From Desulfocapsa sp. (GTDB taxonomy: Bacteria; Desulfobacterota; Desulfobulbia; Desulfobulbales; Desulfocapsaceae): a stretch of DNA of 37,677 nucleotides. The stretch lies in assembly GCA_013792135.1 (NCBI GenBank), contig VMSP01000049.1:1-37677 (forward strand), read 5' to 3'. This document shows, one piece after another, positions 25,106-33,296 of the stretch. The translations under genes were made by a program, and so were the position numbers. The notes below the pieces were generated by a model that was given only the letters and a program-made list of their open reading frames with translations, made no database searches and had not been told where the DNA came from. The number at the start of each line of letters is the position of its first letter. The first letter of the stretch is position 1.

Positions 25106-26000
25106 CAAACAAAAAATGACAGACCAGGCAACAACACTTCGCTCGATGGGGGCCGCTGCGTCTCCTGCTGAGGACTCCCAGAAAGAGAGAGCTACACGCG
25201 TTTACTCTATCACCAGCGGCAAAGGGGGAGTAGGCAAGACAGCAGTCACCGCCAATACCGCCGTTGCCTTGGCCAGACTGGGCAAAAAAGTCCTGATCCT
25301 TGACGCCGATCTGGGGCTTGCCAATATTGATGTTGTTTTTGGCCTGGCCCCCAAATATAATTTGAATCATTTTTTTTCCGGCGAGCAGGAACTGAGTGCT
25401 ATTCTGGTGGAAGGCCCCAACAGTGTCAAAATTCTGCCAGCCGGATCCGGCGTCCAGAATTTCACCCGCCTCGATTCCCACCAGAAACAAAGACTGCTGG
25501 AAGGTCTTGACCTGATGCATAACGATTTTGATTTTGTCCTGATTGATACGGAGGCCGGTATCTCTGAGAATGTCACCTACTTCAATACCGCCGCTCAAGA
25601 AATCCTCGTGGTCACTACCCCTGACCCCACAGCGATCACCGACGCCTATGCTCTGATGAAACTGCTTTCCACCCAGTACCATGAGAAACGGTTCAATCTG
25701 GTGGTCAATCAGGTCCAGAACGACGAGGAGGCTCTGGATGTTTACCGGAAACTGACTATGGTCTCCAATCGCTACCTTGACATCTCCATTGATTTTCTGG
25801 GCTCAATCCCAGCGGACCGTCAAATGATTGACGCAATCAGGAAACAGAAAGTGATCGTTGAACTTTACCCCACTTCCCGGATCACCAGTGCCTTTACCCA
25901 ACTTGCCGGCACGTTATGCTCTGAACAAATCACCTGCGAGCCTAAGGGGGGTATCCAGTTTTTCTGGAAAAAGCTTCTTGATTTTGGCGGCAGGAACTAA
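25095..26000 (+). CDS. flhG: Flagellar number regulator FlhG (MinD-like ATPase)
   Basis: FlhG (also called FleN or YlxH) is a MinD/ParA-type ATPase that limits flagellar number and stimulates the FlhF GTPase. The 301-residue product has the deviant Walker A SGKGGVGKTAVTANTAVALA at about 38-57, DADLGLANIDVVFGL (switch I/Walker A' region), and DFVLIDTEAGISENVTYF. The N-terminal extension of about 30 residues is Gln/Thr-rich and may hold the FlhF-activating segment. The gene overlaps flhF and is followed by fliA after 2 bases. Confidence 0.93.
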   Translation: MNNNKQKMTDQATTLRSMGAAASPAEDSQKERATRVYSITSGKGGVGKTAVTANTAVALARLGKKVLILDADLGLANIDVVFGLAPKYNLNHFFSGEQELSAILVEGPNSVKILPAGSGVQNFTRLDSHQKQRLLEGLDLMHNDFDFVLIDTEAGISENVTYFNTAAQEILVVTTPDPTAITDAYALMKLLSTQYHEKRFNLVVNQVQNDEEALDVYRKLTMVSNRYLDISIDFLGSIPADRQMIDAIRKQKVIVELYPTSRITSAFTQLAGTLCSEQITCEPKGGIQFFWKKLLDFGGRN

Positions 26001-26002
26001 TC

Positions 26003-26743
26003 ATGGTCTATATGAACACACCTCCTCTGAAAGATCATTCCACGTTGATCAGAGACAACCTCTATCTCGTCGATATCCTGGTAGGCAGGATGGTCACTCA
26101 GGTCCCATCCTTTATGAACAGGGATGACATGCGCAGCGCCGGTATGCTGGGGTTGATTGATGCCGCCAATAAATTCGATCCTGCCAAGAACATTCTGTTC
26201 AAAACCTTTGCCGAGTACCGGATCCGGGGTGCTATCCTTGATGAGATGCGCAAGCTTGACTGGTTTTCCCGTTCTTTGCGTGAGAAGCAGAACAGACTCA
26301 GCCGGAACATGATCCAGCTGGAACGCAAACTAGGCAGGACCCCTGAAGAAGAAGAGATGGCCCATGCCATGGATATCAGCTTGGATGAATACCAGCAAAT
26401 TCTTGGTGAGGTCAGCCATCTCGGTTGCGTCAGTCTTAATGAGACCCTTGATAATTCTGGAGATGGTGCCTCTTTTCTTGATTCCCTTGCCGATCAACGC
26501 TCAGACCACACCCCAGCTGCCCAGCTTGAAAACAAAGAATTAATAAAATTAATGGCAGGGATTTTGCTAGAACTCTCTGAAAAGGAACGACTAGTAATCT
26601 CGCTGTACTATTACGAAGAACTGACCCAGAAAGAAATCGCTGAGGTTCTTGAATTATCAGAAGGAAGAATATCCCAACTACACAGCCAGGCTTTGCTCAA
26701 ATTGAAGACGAAAGTACAGATGAAAATGGGGAGCAGGGAATAA
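26003..26743 (+). CDS. fliA: Flagellar sigma factor FliA (sigma-28)
   Basis: FliA directs late flagellar genes. The 246-residue product has sigma region 2 (SAGMLGLIDAANKFDPAKNI, LFKTFAEYRIRGAILDEMRK, LDWFSRSLREKQ). Region 3 follows (LERKLGRTPEEEEMAHAMDI), then region 4 with a helix-turn-helix (LELSEKERLVISLYYYEELT, QKEIAEVLELSEGRISQLHS). A CAGGA SD lies in the end of flhG. Its inhibitor FlgM is encoded at 33000, and candidate target promoters are seen before flgF, the pre-flgM gene and flgK. Confidence 0.96.
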   Translation: MVYMNTPPLKDHSTLIRDNLYLVDILVGRMVTQVPSFMNRDDMRSAGMLGLIDAANKFDPAKNILFKTFAEYRIRGAILDEMRKLDWFSRSLREKQNRLSRNMIQLERKLGRTPEEEEMAHAMDISLDEYQQILGEVSHLGCVSLNETLDNSGDGASFLDSLADQRSDHTPAAQLENKELIKLMAGILLELSEKERLVISLYYYEELTQKEIAEVLELSEGRISQLHSQALLKLKTKVQMKMGSRE

Positions 26744-26798
26744 AAAAAGCAATAATAACTTATCAGACACCCTCCGTTAACTTTAAAAGTTTACTTAA

Positions 26799-27293
26799 AT
26801 GACCAGCTTTCACATCGCCACTCTGCAGATAGTAACTCCAATGACCAGATACCACATGGCCATCATTCTGATGAGCATCTTGTTCTGTACGGTAAGCTCT
26901 GTGCTGGCTATCATGCTCAAGCGTTCAAACAGCAATAAAGACAAACTGCTTACAAAAACGCAGGCGGCTTTGAACAGCCTGCAAAACGGTTGCGCAGGCA
27001 CAGAAAGTTACATCAAGGATAAACCGATAACAAACATCTTTGATGACAATCTACGCGCGGCAGAGCTTACCACCAGACTTCAGCAACCCCGTCTCACCAT
27101 GCAGCAGTGCGGTTACTCCCCTGCCACGCCAGAACGCTACCGTTATATTCAGTCAATGGCTGAGAAAGGCATGAGCGCCCAGGATATTGCATCTATGCTC
27201 TCCTTGTCTCTGCATGAAGCCACACAGCTTGTCACCTTGATCAGGGTGGCACGCCCTCAGCAAAAACACAAAGACACGGTTTTCCTGACTTAA
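26799..27293 (+). CDS. DUF2802-like membrane protein with C-terminal HTH-type segment
   Basis: The 164-residue product has a hydrophobic anchor at about 19-40 (MAIILMSILFCTVSSVLAIM), a linker with heptad-like spacing, and a C-terminal helical segment at about 113-150 (YIQSMAEKGMSAQDIASMLS, LSLHEATQLVTLI). That segment has the shape of a helix-turn-helix. This architecture resembles DUF2802 proteins found near flagellar and chemotaxis genes in other Proteobacteria. The match is by eye. In-frame ATGs at 26841 and 26856 are possible starts, and none has a clear SD. Function is unknown; location between fliA and flgF suggests a flagellar role. Confidence 0.65.
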   Translation: MTSFHIATLQIVTPMTRYHMAIILMSILFCTVSSVLAIMLKRSNSNKDKLLTKTQAALNSLQNGCAGTESYIKDKPITNIFDDNLRAAELTTRLQQPRLTMQQCGYSPATPERYRYIQSMAEKGMSAQDIASMLSLSLHEATQLVTLIRVARPQQKHKDTVFLT

Positions 27294-27317
27294 GAAAGAA
27301 GTCGTCCCTGTCGATAA
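27291..27317 (+). promoter_or_regulatory. Sigma-28 promoter candidate for the flgF operon
   Basis: TAAG (27291-27294), 15 bases, then GTCGATAA (27310-27317) matches the FliA -10 GCCGATAA at seven of eight positions with standard spacing. The -35 is TAAG rather than TAAA. It lies about 64 bases before flgF and overlaps the stop of the preceding gene. The long leader without another gene supports a promoter here. Confidence 0.4.
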
Positions 27318-27380
27318 AACAAAAGATACAATACAAATAAGCACCAGCCACCATTAACCTTTACCCCTTGCTAAACTCTT

Positions 27381-28130
27381 ATGGTATCAGGTAAATACAG
27401 CGCTCTCTCCGGGGCCATTGCCCGTGAACAAAGCATGGCAAATATTGCCGCCAACCTGTCCAATGTCAACACGGCAGGTTACAAAAAGGCAAGTATCAGC
27501 TTTGAGTCACTGCTTCAGGGAGCCAAACAGACTGAAGAAGCTAAAGGTATTAATTATAGCCGCACCAAAGGTAACTTTACCGATTTCACCCCGGGTCCGA
27601 TAACAGAGACCGGTAATCCCCTTGATATGGCAATCCATGGCGATGGATTTTTCAAGGTACAGGGCCCTGATGGTATTCTCTACACCCGACGCGGAGACTT
27701 TACTTTAGACCAGAATGGTAACCTGCAGACCAGTAATGGCCTCCAGGTCCTGAACCAGGCCAATGGCCCGATTAATATTCCCAACACCGCAACCAATCAG
27801 ATATCCGTTAGTAGCCTTGGTGAGATATCGATCATGGGAAGGGATGGCAGCAGTTCTGTTGTCGGCACTGTTGGTGTGGTCACTATAAACGACCCCAGCA
27901 AACTGAAGCGGGAAGCAGACACCACCTTTTCCCTGCCAGCGGATGGCCAGGAAACAATTGTTACCGAACCCACTCTTGCCATTGGCAACCTGGAATCCTC
28001 CAATGTCAATATGACCGAGGCAATGACCCTGATGATTGACAGTCTCAGGACCTTTGAGACCTATCACAAAGTATTAAAGAGTTACTCCGATCTCAGCCAG
28101 AAACAGGATGAACTGGGTAGCCTGGCATAA
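27381..28130 (+). CDS. flgF: Flagellar basal-body rod protein FlgF
   Basis: FlgF is the proximal rod protein next to FlgG. The 249-residue product has the axial N-terminus (YSALSGAIAREQSMANIAAN, LSNVNTAGYKK) and the FlgF/G D1 signature (GNPLDMAIHGDGFFKVQGPD, LYTRRGDFTLDQNGNLQTSN). Its C-terminal helix is ESSNVNMTEAMTLMIDSLRT. It is shorter than FlgG-type hook relatives and just ahead of flgG, which settles its identity against other rod proteins. No clear SD is present. It precedes flgG by 46 bases. Confidence 0.93.
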   Translation: MVSGKYSALSGAIAREQSMANIAANLSNVNTAGYKKASISFESLLQGAKQTEEAKGINYSRTKGNFTDFTPGPITETGNPLDMAIHGDGFFKVQGPDGILYTRRGDFTLDQNGNLQTSNGLQVLNQANGPINIPNTATNQISVSSLGEISIMGRDGSSSVVGTVGVVTINDPSKLKREADTTFSLPADGQETIVTEPTLAIGNLESSNVNMTEAMTLMIDSLRTFETYHKVLKSYSDLSQKQDELGSLA

Positions 28131-28176
28131 TTGAAATAGCAATGAGTGCCCATAACCTAAAAGGATACCATAAAAA

Positions 28177-28962
28177 ATGATTCGCTCACTCTGGACCGGA
28201 ACAACCGGTATGAACAGTCAGCAGCTCAACATAGATGTCATTGCCAATAACCTGGCCAACGTGACTACCACCGGGTTCAAAAAAAGCCGGGCTGATTTTC
28301 AGGATCTCATGTACCAGATCATGAAAGTTCCAGGAAGCCAGTCTTCCGCCGACACCACATCTCCAACCGGCATCCAGGTTGGCCTGGGCGTCCGCCCTGC
28401 CGCTGTGCAGAAAATATTCACCGAAGGCGACCTGATCCAGACGGGCAATGAACTGGATGTAGCCATCGAGGGTTCAGGTTTTTTCCAGGTGGAGATGCCT
28501 AACGGCACCACTGCTTACACCAGAGCAGGGGCATTCAAAAGGGATGGCGATGGCCGCGTAACCACCTCGGACGGCTACCCGATTCTTCCGGCAATTACCA
28601 TTCCCGATGGTTCCCGGCAAATTACCATCGGCGAGACCGGCATAGTAAGCGCCATCATCGGAGCAGACAACACCAGCACCGAAATAGGCGCCTTTGAAAC
28701 CGCCACCTTCACCAATAATTCGGGCCTGACCGCCGTAGGCCGCAATCTCTTTGTGGAGTCTGCAGCATCAGGAACTGCCCAGACCGCCGTTCCAGGAGAC
28801 GATGGCTATGGCACCCTGGGCCAGAATTATCTTGAAGGCTCAAACGTCAATATCGTGGAAGAGCTGGCTCTTATGATCACCACCCAACGGGCTTATGAGA
28901 TTAACTCTAAATCCATTCAGACATCTGATGAAATGATGCAGACCACCAATAATCTGGTTTAG
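28177..28962 (+). CDS. flgG: Flagellar distal rod protein FlgG
   Basis: FlgG makes the distal rod that crosses the peptidoglycan and outer-membrane rings. The 261-residue product has the exact family start (MIRSLWTGTTGMNSQQLNID, VIANNLANVTTTGFKKSRAD, FQDLMYQ). It also has GNELDVAIEGSGFFQVEMPN and the C-terminal NVNIVEELALMITTQRAYEI ending in TNNLV. The length is the family norm. The SD AAAGGA is present. It is followed by flgA, flgH and flgI, the genes for the rings it passes through. Confidence 0.96.
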   Translation: MIRSLWTGTTGMNSQQLNIDVIANNLANVTTTGFKKSRADFQDLMYQIMKVPGSQSSADTTSPTGIQVGLGVRPAAVQKIFTEGDLIQTGNELDVAIEGSGFFQVEMPNGTTAYTRAGAFKRDGDGRVTTSDGYPILPAITIPDGSRQITIGETGIVSAIIGADNTSTEIGAFETATFTNNSGLTAVGRNLFVESAASGTAQTAVPGDDGYGTLGQNYLEGSNVNIVEELALMITTQRAYEINSKSIQTSDEMMQTTNNLV

Positions 28963-28988
28963 TTGACAGGAGTTTTAACCAATAATTC

Positions 28989-29996
28989 ATGAAATCGGAA
29001 TCTGTGCGACAAACCGGATGCAAAGGCCGGAAAACTGGTCTAGCCACTGACAGCATCTTTCTGCTCATCACTCTGCTGTTTTTGGGGACTGCTTTCCCTT
29101 GTCATGCTTTTGACATCACCTTCCGCACAACAGCCACCGTTTCAGGCGCTTCTATTACCCTGGCAGAAATTGCAGATATAAGCACTCATTCCACACTTGC
29201 AGACGCCCTGGCTGGACAGACTGTGGCAGCAAGCCCTGATGCTGGACAAGAAATCGTCCTCGACACCAACAGTATCGTCCAAAAACTTACCAGGGCAGTT
29301 ACGACTCCGGCCGAAATCAAATGGAGCGGGGCGGAGACCGTGACGGTTAAACGTCAAGGGATCACTATTACCGCCCAGAACATACAGAAAACCATAGAGG
29401 CATACCTGACGGAACACAGCAAAGTACTGCCGGATGCCAGATACACCTTTACCCCCAAAGATCCGCCCTTACCTTTTATGATTCCCACAGGAGACGTGGA
29501 ATGGGAGATCATCCCCTCCAATCCCGATATTATCGGCAGTAATCGCTTCTCGCTCATTGGACGTATCGACAATCAGGTTGTTAAAAATTTTTCCGTCCGC
29601 GGTACTCTGGAGGTTTTGGCCCCGGTGGCTGTCGCTGTGTCAAATCTTCGACGAGGTGATCTGATCGGCGAAACTCAAATCCAAATGGAGCCCAGAGATA
29701 TCTCCACACTCAGAGCTCCCTGCCTGCAATTGCAGCAGGTCATTGGCAAAAAACTTCTTCAGAGTATCAAGGTTGGATCGGTTATCGATCTGTCATCCAT
29801 TGAGTTCCCTCCAGTGGTAAAAAAAGGTGCATTTGTCAAAATTCTCGGTCAAAATAATGGCCTGCAACTGACTGCCAGCGGTATTGCCAAGACAGATGGC
29901 AAACAGGGGCAGATCATTAAGGTCAAAAACACCAGTTCCGATAAAGTGATTTTCTGCCGTGTAACGGCACCTGGACTCGTCGAGGTACAGATCTGA
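28989..29996 (+). CDS. flgA: Flagellar P-ring chaperone FlgA
   Basis: FlgA is the periplasmic chaperone for FlgI. The 335-residue product has an N-terminal signal (about 20-45, FLLITLLFLGTAFPCHA) after a short basic leader. An extra N-terminal domain follows (about 45-200), then the conserved SAF/ChapFlgA region near 205-335 (VAVAVSNLRRGDLIGETQIQ, GKKLLQSIKVGSVIDLSSIE, GQIIKVKNTSSDKVIFCRVT). It is longer than enteric FlgA (about 220 residues), a feature shared by many delta-type bacteria. The flgH start lies 1 base after its stop. Confidence 0.9.
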   Translation: MKSESVRQTGCKGRKTGLATDSIFLLITLLFLGTAFPCHAFDITFRTTATVSGASITLAEIADISTHSTLADALAGQTVAASPDAGQEIVLDTNSIVQKLTRAVTTPAEIKWSGAETVTVKRQGITITAQNIQKTIEAYLTEHSKVLPDARYTFTPKDPPLPFMIPTGDVEWEIIPSNPDIIGSNRFSLIGRIDNQVVKNFSVRGTLEVLAPVAVAVSNLRRGDLIGETQIQMEPRDISTLRAPCLQLQQVIGKKLLQSIKVGSVIDLSSIEFPPVVKKGAFVKILGQNNGLQLTASGIAKTDGKQGQIIKVKNTSSDKVIFCRVTAPGLVEVQI

Positions 29997-29997
29997 T

Positions 29998-30684
29998 ATG
30001 AAAAACTTTCTTCTCATCCTTTGCTTTGCCACGCTCCTGACATCCTGCGCCAAGCCACATGAACAGATTGTAAATATTCCTGAACCGCTGGAAGAGATCC
30101 AGACTGACGCAACCAAGACGAGCTCTGATGGTTCACTCTGGCCGGGGGAACAGCACTCCCTTTATGCCGATCTCAAAGGACGGGCCACAGGCGATATTGT
30201 AACTGTCATCATCTCTGAAAAGGCCAGCGCCAGCAAGGAAGCCTCCACCGATTCGGATCGGAGCAGCAGTTTATCAGCAGCTATTCCCAATTTCCTGGGC
30301 ATTGAAAATTCCACCACAATGGCTCAAAATCCCAACATTGATCTTTCCACCTTGCTTAAGGCCGAATTTGCGAACACCTTCGCTGGATCCGGCAAGACTG
30401 TACGCAAAGAAGACCTTGTCGCCTCGCTCACCACCCAGGTCATCCAGGTTTACCCCAATGGAAATCTGAAGATCAGAGGCGGCAAAGAGGTCCGGGTCAA
30501 CAACGAAACCCAGGTCATTTATCTGACAGGTATCATCCGCCCTGTAGATATCATGGCCAACAATACCATTGACTCAAAGAATGTCCTCAATGCCAGGATT
30601 TCATACACCGGCAAGGGCGCAATCAGCGACAAACAAAATCCCGGCTGGATGACCAGAGTCATTGACAATGTCTGGCCATTCTGA
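29998..30684 (+). CDS. flgH: Flagellar L-ring lipoprotein FlgH
   Basis: FlgH forms the L ring in the outer membrane. The 228-residue product has a lipoprotein signal with lipobox LTSC (Cys at residue 17) and the family motifs SLWPGEQHSLYADLKGRATG, DIVTVIISEKASASKEAS, LKIRGGKEVRVNNETQVIYL and TGIIRPVDIMANNTIDSKNV. The last is the most conserved piece. A GAGGTA SD sits in the end of flgA. The presence of FlgH shows that the organism has an outer membrane. Confidence 0.95.
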   Translation: MKNFLLILCFATLLTSCAKPHEQIVNIPEPLEEIQTDATKTSSDGSLWPGEQHSLYADLKGRATGDIVTVIISEKASASKEASTDSDRSSSLSAAIPNFLGIENSTTMAQNPNIDLSTLLKAEFANTFAGSGKTVRKEDLVASLTTQVIQVYPNGNLKIRGGKEVRVNNETQVIYLTGIIRPVDIMANNTIDSKNVLNARISYTGKGAISDKQNPGWMTRVIDNVWPF

Positions 30685-30698
30685 CCACAAGGAAAATC

Positions 30699-31811
30699 AT
30701 GAAATCCATAAAGATCCTTTGCATATTTCTTTTTTTCCTAACGGTCCTGGTTCACTCAGCAGCAGCAACCAGAATCAAGGACATCGCCCAATTAGGTGGA
30801 GTTCGTGAAAATCAATTGATCGGTTACGGCTTGGTGACCGGCCTGGCCGGAACTGGTGATGACCTGAAAAAAGTGCTTTTTACCCGCCAGGCGCTCTATA
30901 ATATGATGGTACGCCAGGGCATCACTATCAATCCAACCGAGTTTGAAAAGATTAAATCTAAAAATGTAGCAGCGGTCATGGTCACTGCCGCCCTTCCACC
31001 TTTTGCCAAACCAGGTTCCACCCTTGATATCCTGGTTTCATCCATCGGCGACGCGCAGAGTCTGGCCGGTGGAAACCTGCTCATGACGGCCTTGAAAGGA
31101 CCCGACAATAAGGTCTATGCCGTGGCTCAAGGCCCCATGACCATCAGCGCCTTTTCCTTTGGCGGCAAGGCAGCCAAGGCCCAGAAAAACCACCCGACAG
31201 TGGGACGCATTGCCAGTGGAGCAATTATTGAACAAACAGTACCTGTTGCCCTTGGCGAGAATGGTACCCTCTCCTACCGGTTACGATCCTCCGATTTCAG
31301 CACCGCCGCCAACATGAGCGATGCTATAAATTCAACCTTTGGTGAAGGCACGGCCACTCCAATTGATTCAACAACGGTCAACGTGACCATACCGAATGAT
31401 TTCAAGGCCGAGCCAGTCCCCTTCATTGCCAGACTGGAATCTCTGGATATCAAGGTTGACACCAATGCCAAGGTCGTCATCAACGAACGCACCGGCACCA
31501 TTGTCATGGGCAAGGACGTGAGACTCTCCACCGTCGCGGTTTCCCATGGGAACCTCTCGATTGTCATTAAAGAGTCTGCTGACGTATACCAGCCAAATCC
31601 ACTTGCAGCTGGCGAGACAGTTGTCATTCCCCAAACCAGTGTAGCAATCACCGAAGAGGAAGGCGGACTCACAGTAGTTAAAGAAGGAGTCAGTATCAGC
31701 GCAGTTGCCGATGCCCTTAATGCCATTGGCGCCACCCCCAGAGACCTCATTGCCATTTTTCAGGCCATCAAAGCTGCCGGTGCCATGCAGGGCGAACTGA
31801 TCGTTTTATAA
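30699..31811 (+). CDS. flgI: Flagellar P-ring protein FlgI
   Basis: FlgI makes the P ring around the rod in the peptidoglycan. The 370-residue product has a cleavable signal (about 1-23, ILCIFLFFLTVLVHSAAA). The FlgI body follows directly (IKDIAQLGGVRENQLIGYGL, VTGLAGTGDD, GSTLDILVSSIGDAQSLAGG) and the C-terminus reads VADALNAIGATPRDLIAIFQ AIKAAGAMQGELIVL. The length matches the family. The AAGGA SD is 14 bases downstream of the flgH stop region. flgJ follows after 13 bases. Confidence 0.96.
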   Translation: MKSIKILCIFLFFLTVLVHSAAATRIKDIAQLGGVRENQLIGYGLVTGLAGTGDDLKKVLFTRQALYNMMVRQGITINPTEFEKIKSKNVAAVMVTAALPPFAKPGSTLDILVSSIGDAQSLAGGNLLMTALKGPDNKVYAVAQGPMTISAFSFGGKAAKAQKNHPTVGRIASGAIIEQTVPVALGENGTLSYRLRSSDFSTAANMSDAINSTFGEGTATPIDSTTVNVTIPNDFKAEPVPFIARLESLDIKVDTNAKVVINERTGTIVMGKDVRLSTVAVSHGNLSIVIKESADVYQPNPLAAGETVVIPQTSVAITEEEGGLTVVKEGVSISAVADALNAIGATPRDLIAIFQAIKAAGAMQGELIVL

Positions 31812-31824
31812 TAGAGGAATAACA

Positions 31825-32151
31825 ATGCCGTTGATTAACAATTCACAGAATATAGCTGGAGTAGTTGGTACTGCCGTCGGAAAACCTGACGCAACTCAAA
31901 ATAAAAAGTTGCAAGCATTGCGTAAATCCTGCCGTGAATTTGAGGCGATCTATATCCAGGAAATGAACAAAGCCATGCGTAAAACTATTCCCGACAGTGG
32001 TCTTTTTGAAAAAAATATGGCCAGTGAAGTTTACAAGGAGATGTTGGACATGGAAATGGCCAAGACCACCGCGTCAGGTAAGGGCCTCGGCATTGGCGAG
32101 GCCATGTACCAGCAGATGAAAGATAAGGTAGAATCCCATAAACCCCGATAA
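31825..32151 (+). CDS. flgJ: Rod-capping protein FlgJ, rod-binding domain only
   Basis: The 108-residue product corresponds to the N-terminal Rod-binding domain of FlgJ (RKSCREFEAIYIQEMNKAMR, NMASEVYKEMLDMEMAKTTA, GKGLGIGEAMYQQM). It caps the growing rod. The C-terminal muramidase domain present in enteric FlgJ is absent, as in many bacteria that use a separate peptidoglycan hydrolase. GAGGAA gives a good SD. It ends the flgF-flgJ operon, and a 221-base gap follows. Confidence 0.92.
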   Translation: MPLINNSQNIAGVVGTAVGKPDATQNKKLQALRKSCREFEAIYIQEMNKAMRKTIPDSGLFEKNMASEVYKEMLDMEMAKTTASGKGLGIGEAMYQQMKDKVESHKPR

Positions 32152-32245
32152 ACTGGATAATTGCCTTTCGCAGAATATTTTCTTGTAAAAAAACAATAAA
32201 ACATTCTGTAAGGCACTGATAATTTCCATACCGCTTAAAAAATCC

Positions 32246-32273
32246 TAAAGTTTTCTCCCTCCTCTGACGATAT
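32246..32273 (+). promoter_or_regulatory. Sigma-28 promoter candidate before the flgM operon
   Basis: TAAAGTTT (32246-32253) matches the FliA -35 exactly. GACGATAT (32266-32273) matches the -10 GCCGATAA at six of eight. Spacing from TAAA is 16, one more than in E. coli, but the same as the flgK candidate at 33845. The site is in the right gap to drive the 32373 gene, flgM and flgN. This would give FliA control of its own anti-sigma factor. Confidence 0.5.
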
Positions 32274-32372
32274 TATTTGTAACCGGAGATTAAAAAATCT
32301 TCGAACATACATATTTATCACATATTATCCCCCGCAAGGACGCATGGGGACAACGCAAGGAGGCGACCAATC

Positions 32373-32978
32373 ATGACAAACACAGTCAGCATTCAGGCCC
32401 ATATCGACCCAAAGCTCCTGAGGCAACACAATAACAAAAATCTGCAGTCGCCAGCAGCTAATACACCGGCAACTGGAAAAATCTCTGTGGATAAAACCAG
32501 TGTAACCACTGATACCGTCAGCATCAGCCAGCGATCAGAGACAGCAGTAACCTACTCAAATGCTCTGACCATGGAACAGAATGTCGCAGGAGATGGATTT
32601 GACCTTTTGCGTGGTCTTGTGTTAAATATACTCAAGGAACAAGGGATTGATTTTAAAGTTGCAACTGGAGCCGAAACCGGCGTTCAGGAAATAGACATCA
32701 GCCAACTGAGTCAGGAAGATGCTCAGGCACTCATTGCCGATGATGGCTATTTTGGAGTTAAACAAACCTCTGATCGTATTGTAGATTTTGCCATTGCTAT
32801 GGCTGGTGGTGACCCTTCCCGCCTGGCGGCGATTAAAGAGGGAGTTGGCAAGGGATTTAGTGAAGCGCTGGATGCTTTTGGCGGACAACTTCCCGACATC
32901 TCCTACAACACCTATGATGCAGTAATGGAAAAACTTGATAAATGGGCAGAGGATGCAAGCTCTGGCCAACAATCATAA
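32373..32978 (+). CDS. Unrecognised conserved-looking protein upstream of flgM
   Basis: The 201-residue soluble protein has a disordered N-terminal third and a compact C-terminal part from about residue 75. That part includes MEQNVAGDGFDLLRGLVLNI and the striking IADDGYFGVKQTSDRIVDFA, then IAMAGGDPSRLAAIKEGVGK and YNTYDAVMEKLDKW. I have a weak memory of similar proteins annotated as hydrogenase-4 component G in other Proteobacteria; I would not assert that name as a function. The SD AAGGAGG is strong. It has no signal peptide or TM helix. It lies 21 bases before flgM under a probable sigma-28 promoter, so a late-flagellar role is plausible. Confidence 0.7.
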   Translation: MTNTVSIQAHIDPKLLRQHNNKNLQSPAANTPATGKISVDKTSVTTDTVSISQRSETAVTYSNALTMEQNVAGDGFDLLRGLVLNILKEQGIDFKVATGAETGVQEIDISQLSQEDAQALIADDGYFGVKQTSDRIVDFAIAMAGGDPSRLAAIKEGVGKGFSEALDAFGGQLPDISYNTYDAVMEKLDKWAEDASSGQQS

Positions 32979-32999
32979 GCAAATATATCAGGTGATATT

Positions 33000-33296
33000 A
33001 TGAGTATTGATTTTTTTGGAGTTGGCGGACTTGGCCAGATAGGTGCCATGAAAAAGGCTGAAAAGACCCAAGCCACCAATAAGCCAGGAGAAAGCAAAGG
33101 CAAGGATCAGGTGCAGTTTTCATCTGTCCTTCAGGATGTCCAAAAGGCGCAAACCAGCAGTGGTACCATGCAGGCCCAGCGAAACGAGCGCGTCCAAGAG
33201 CTCAAGGCTCAGATTGCCGAAGGCTCCTATCATCCTGACCTGAATAAGGTTGCCACCAGCCTGCTGCAGTTTATGATAGAGGAGAAACAATCATGA
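33000..33296 (+). CDS. flgM: Anti-sigma-28 factor FlgM
   Basis: FlgM binds FliA until it is exported through the finished hook. The 98-residue product is mostly disordered and polar, as expected. The C-terminal sigma-binding helices are recognisable: NERVQELKAQIAEGSYHPDL then NKVATSLLQFMI. The N-terminus has a short Gly-rich segment (FGVGGLGQIGAMKKAEK). The AGGTGA SD is good. The stop overlaps the flgN ATG (ATGA), a translational coupling common to this pair. Confidence 0.9.
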   Translation: MSIDFFGVGGLGQIGAMKKAEKTQATNKPGESKGKDQVQFSSVLQDVQKAQTSSGTMQAQRNERVQELKAQIAEGSYHPDLNKVATSLLQFMIEEKQS

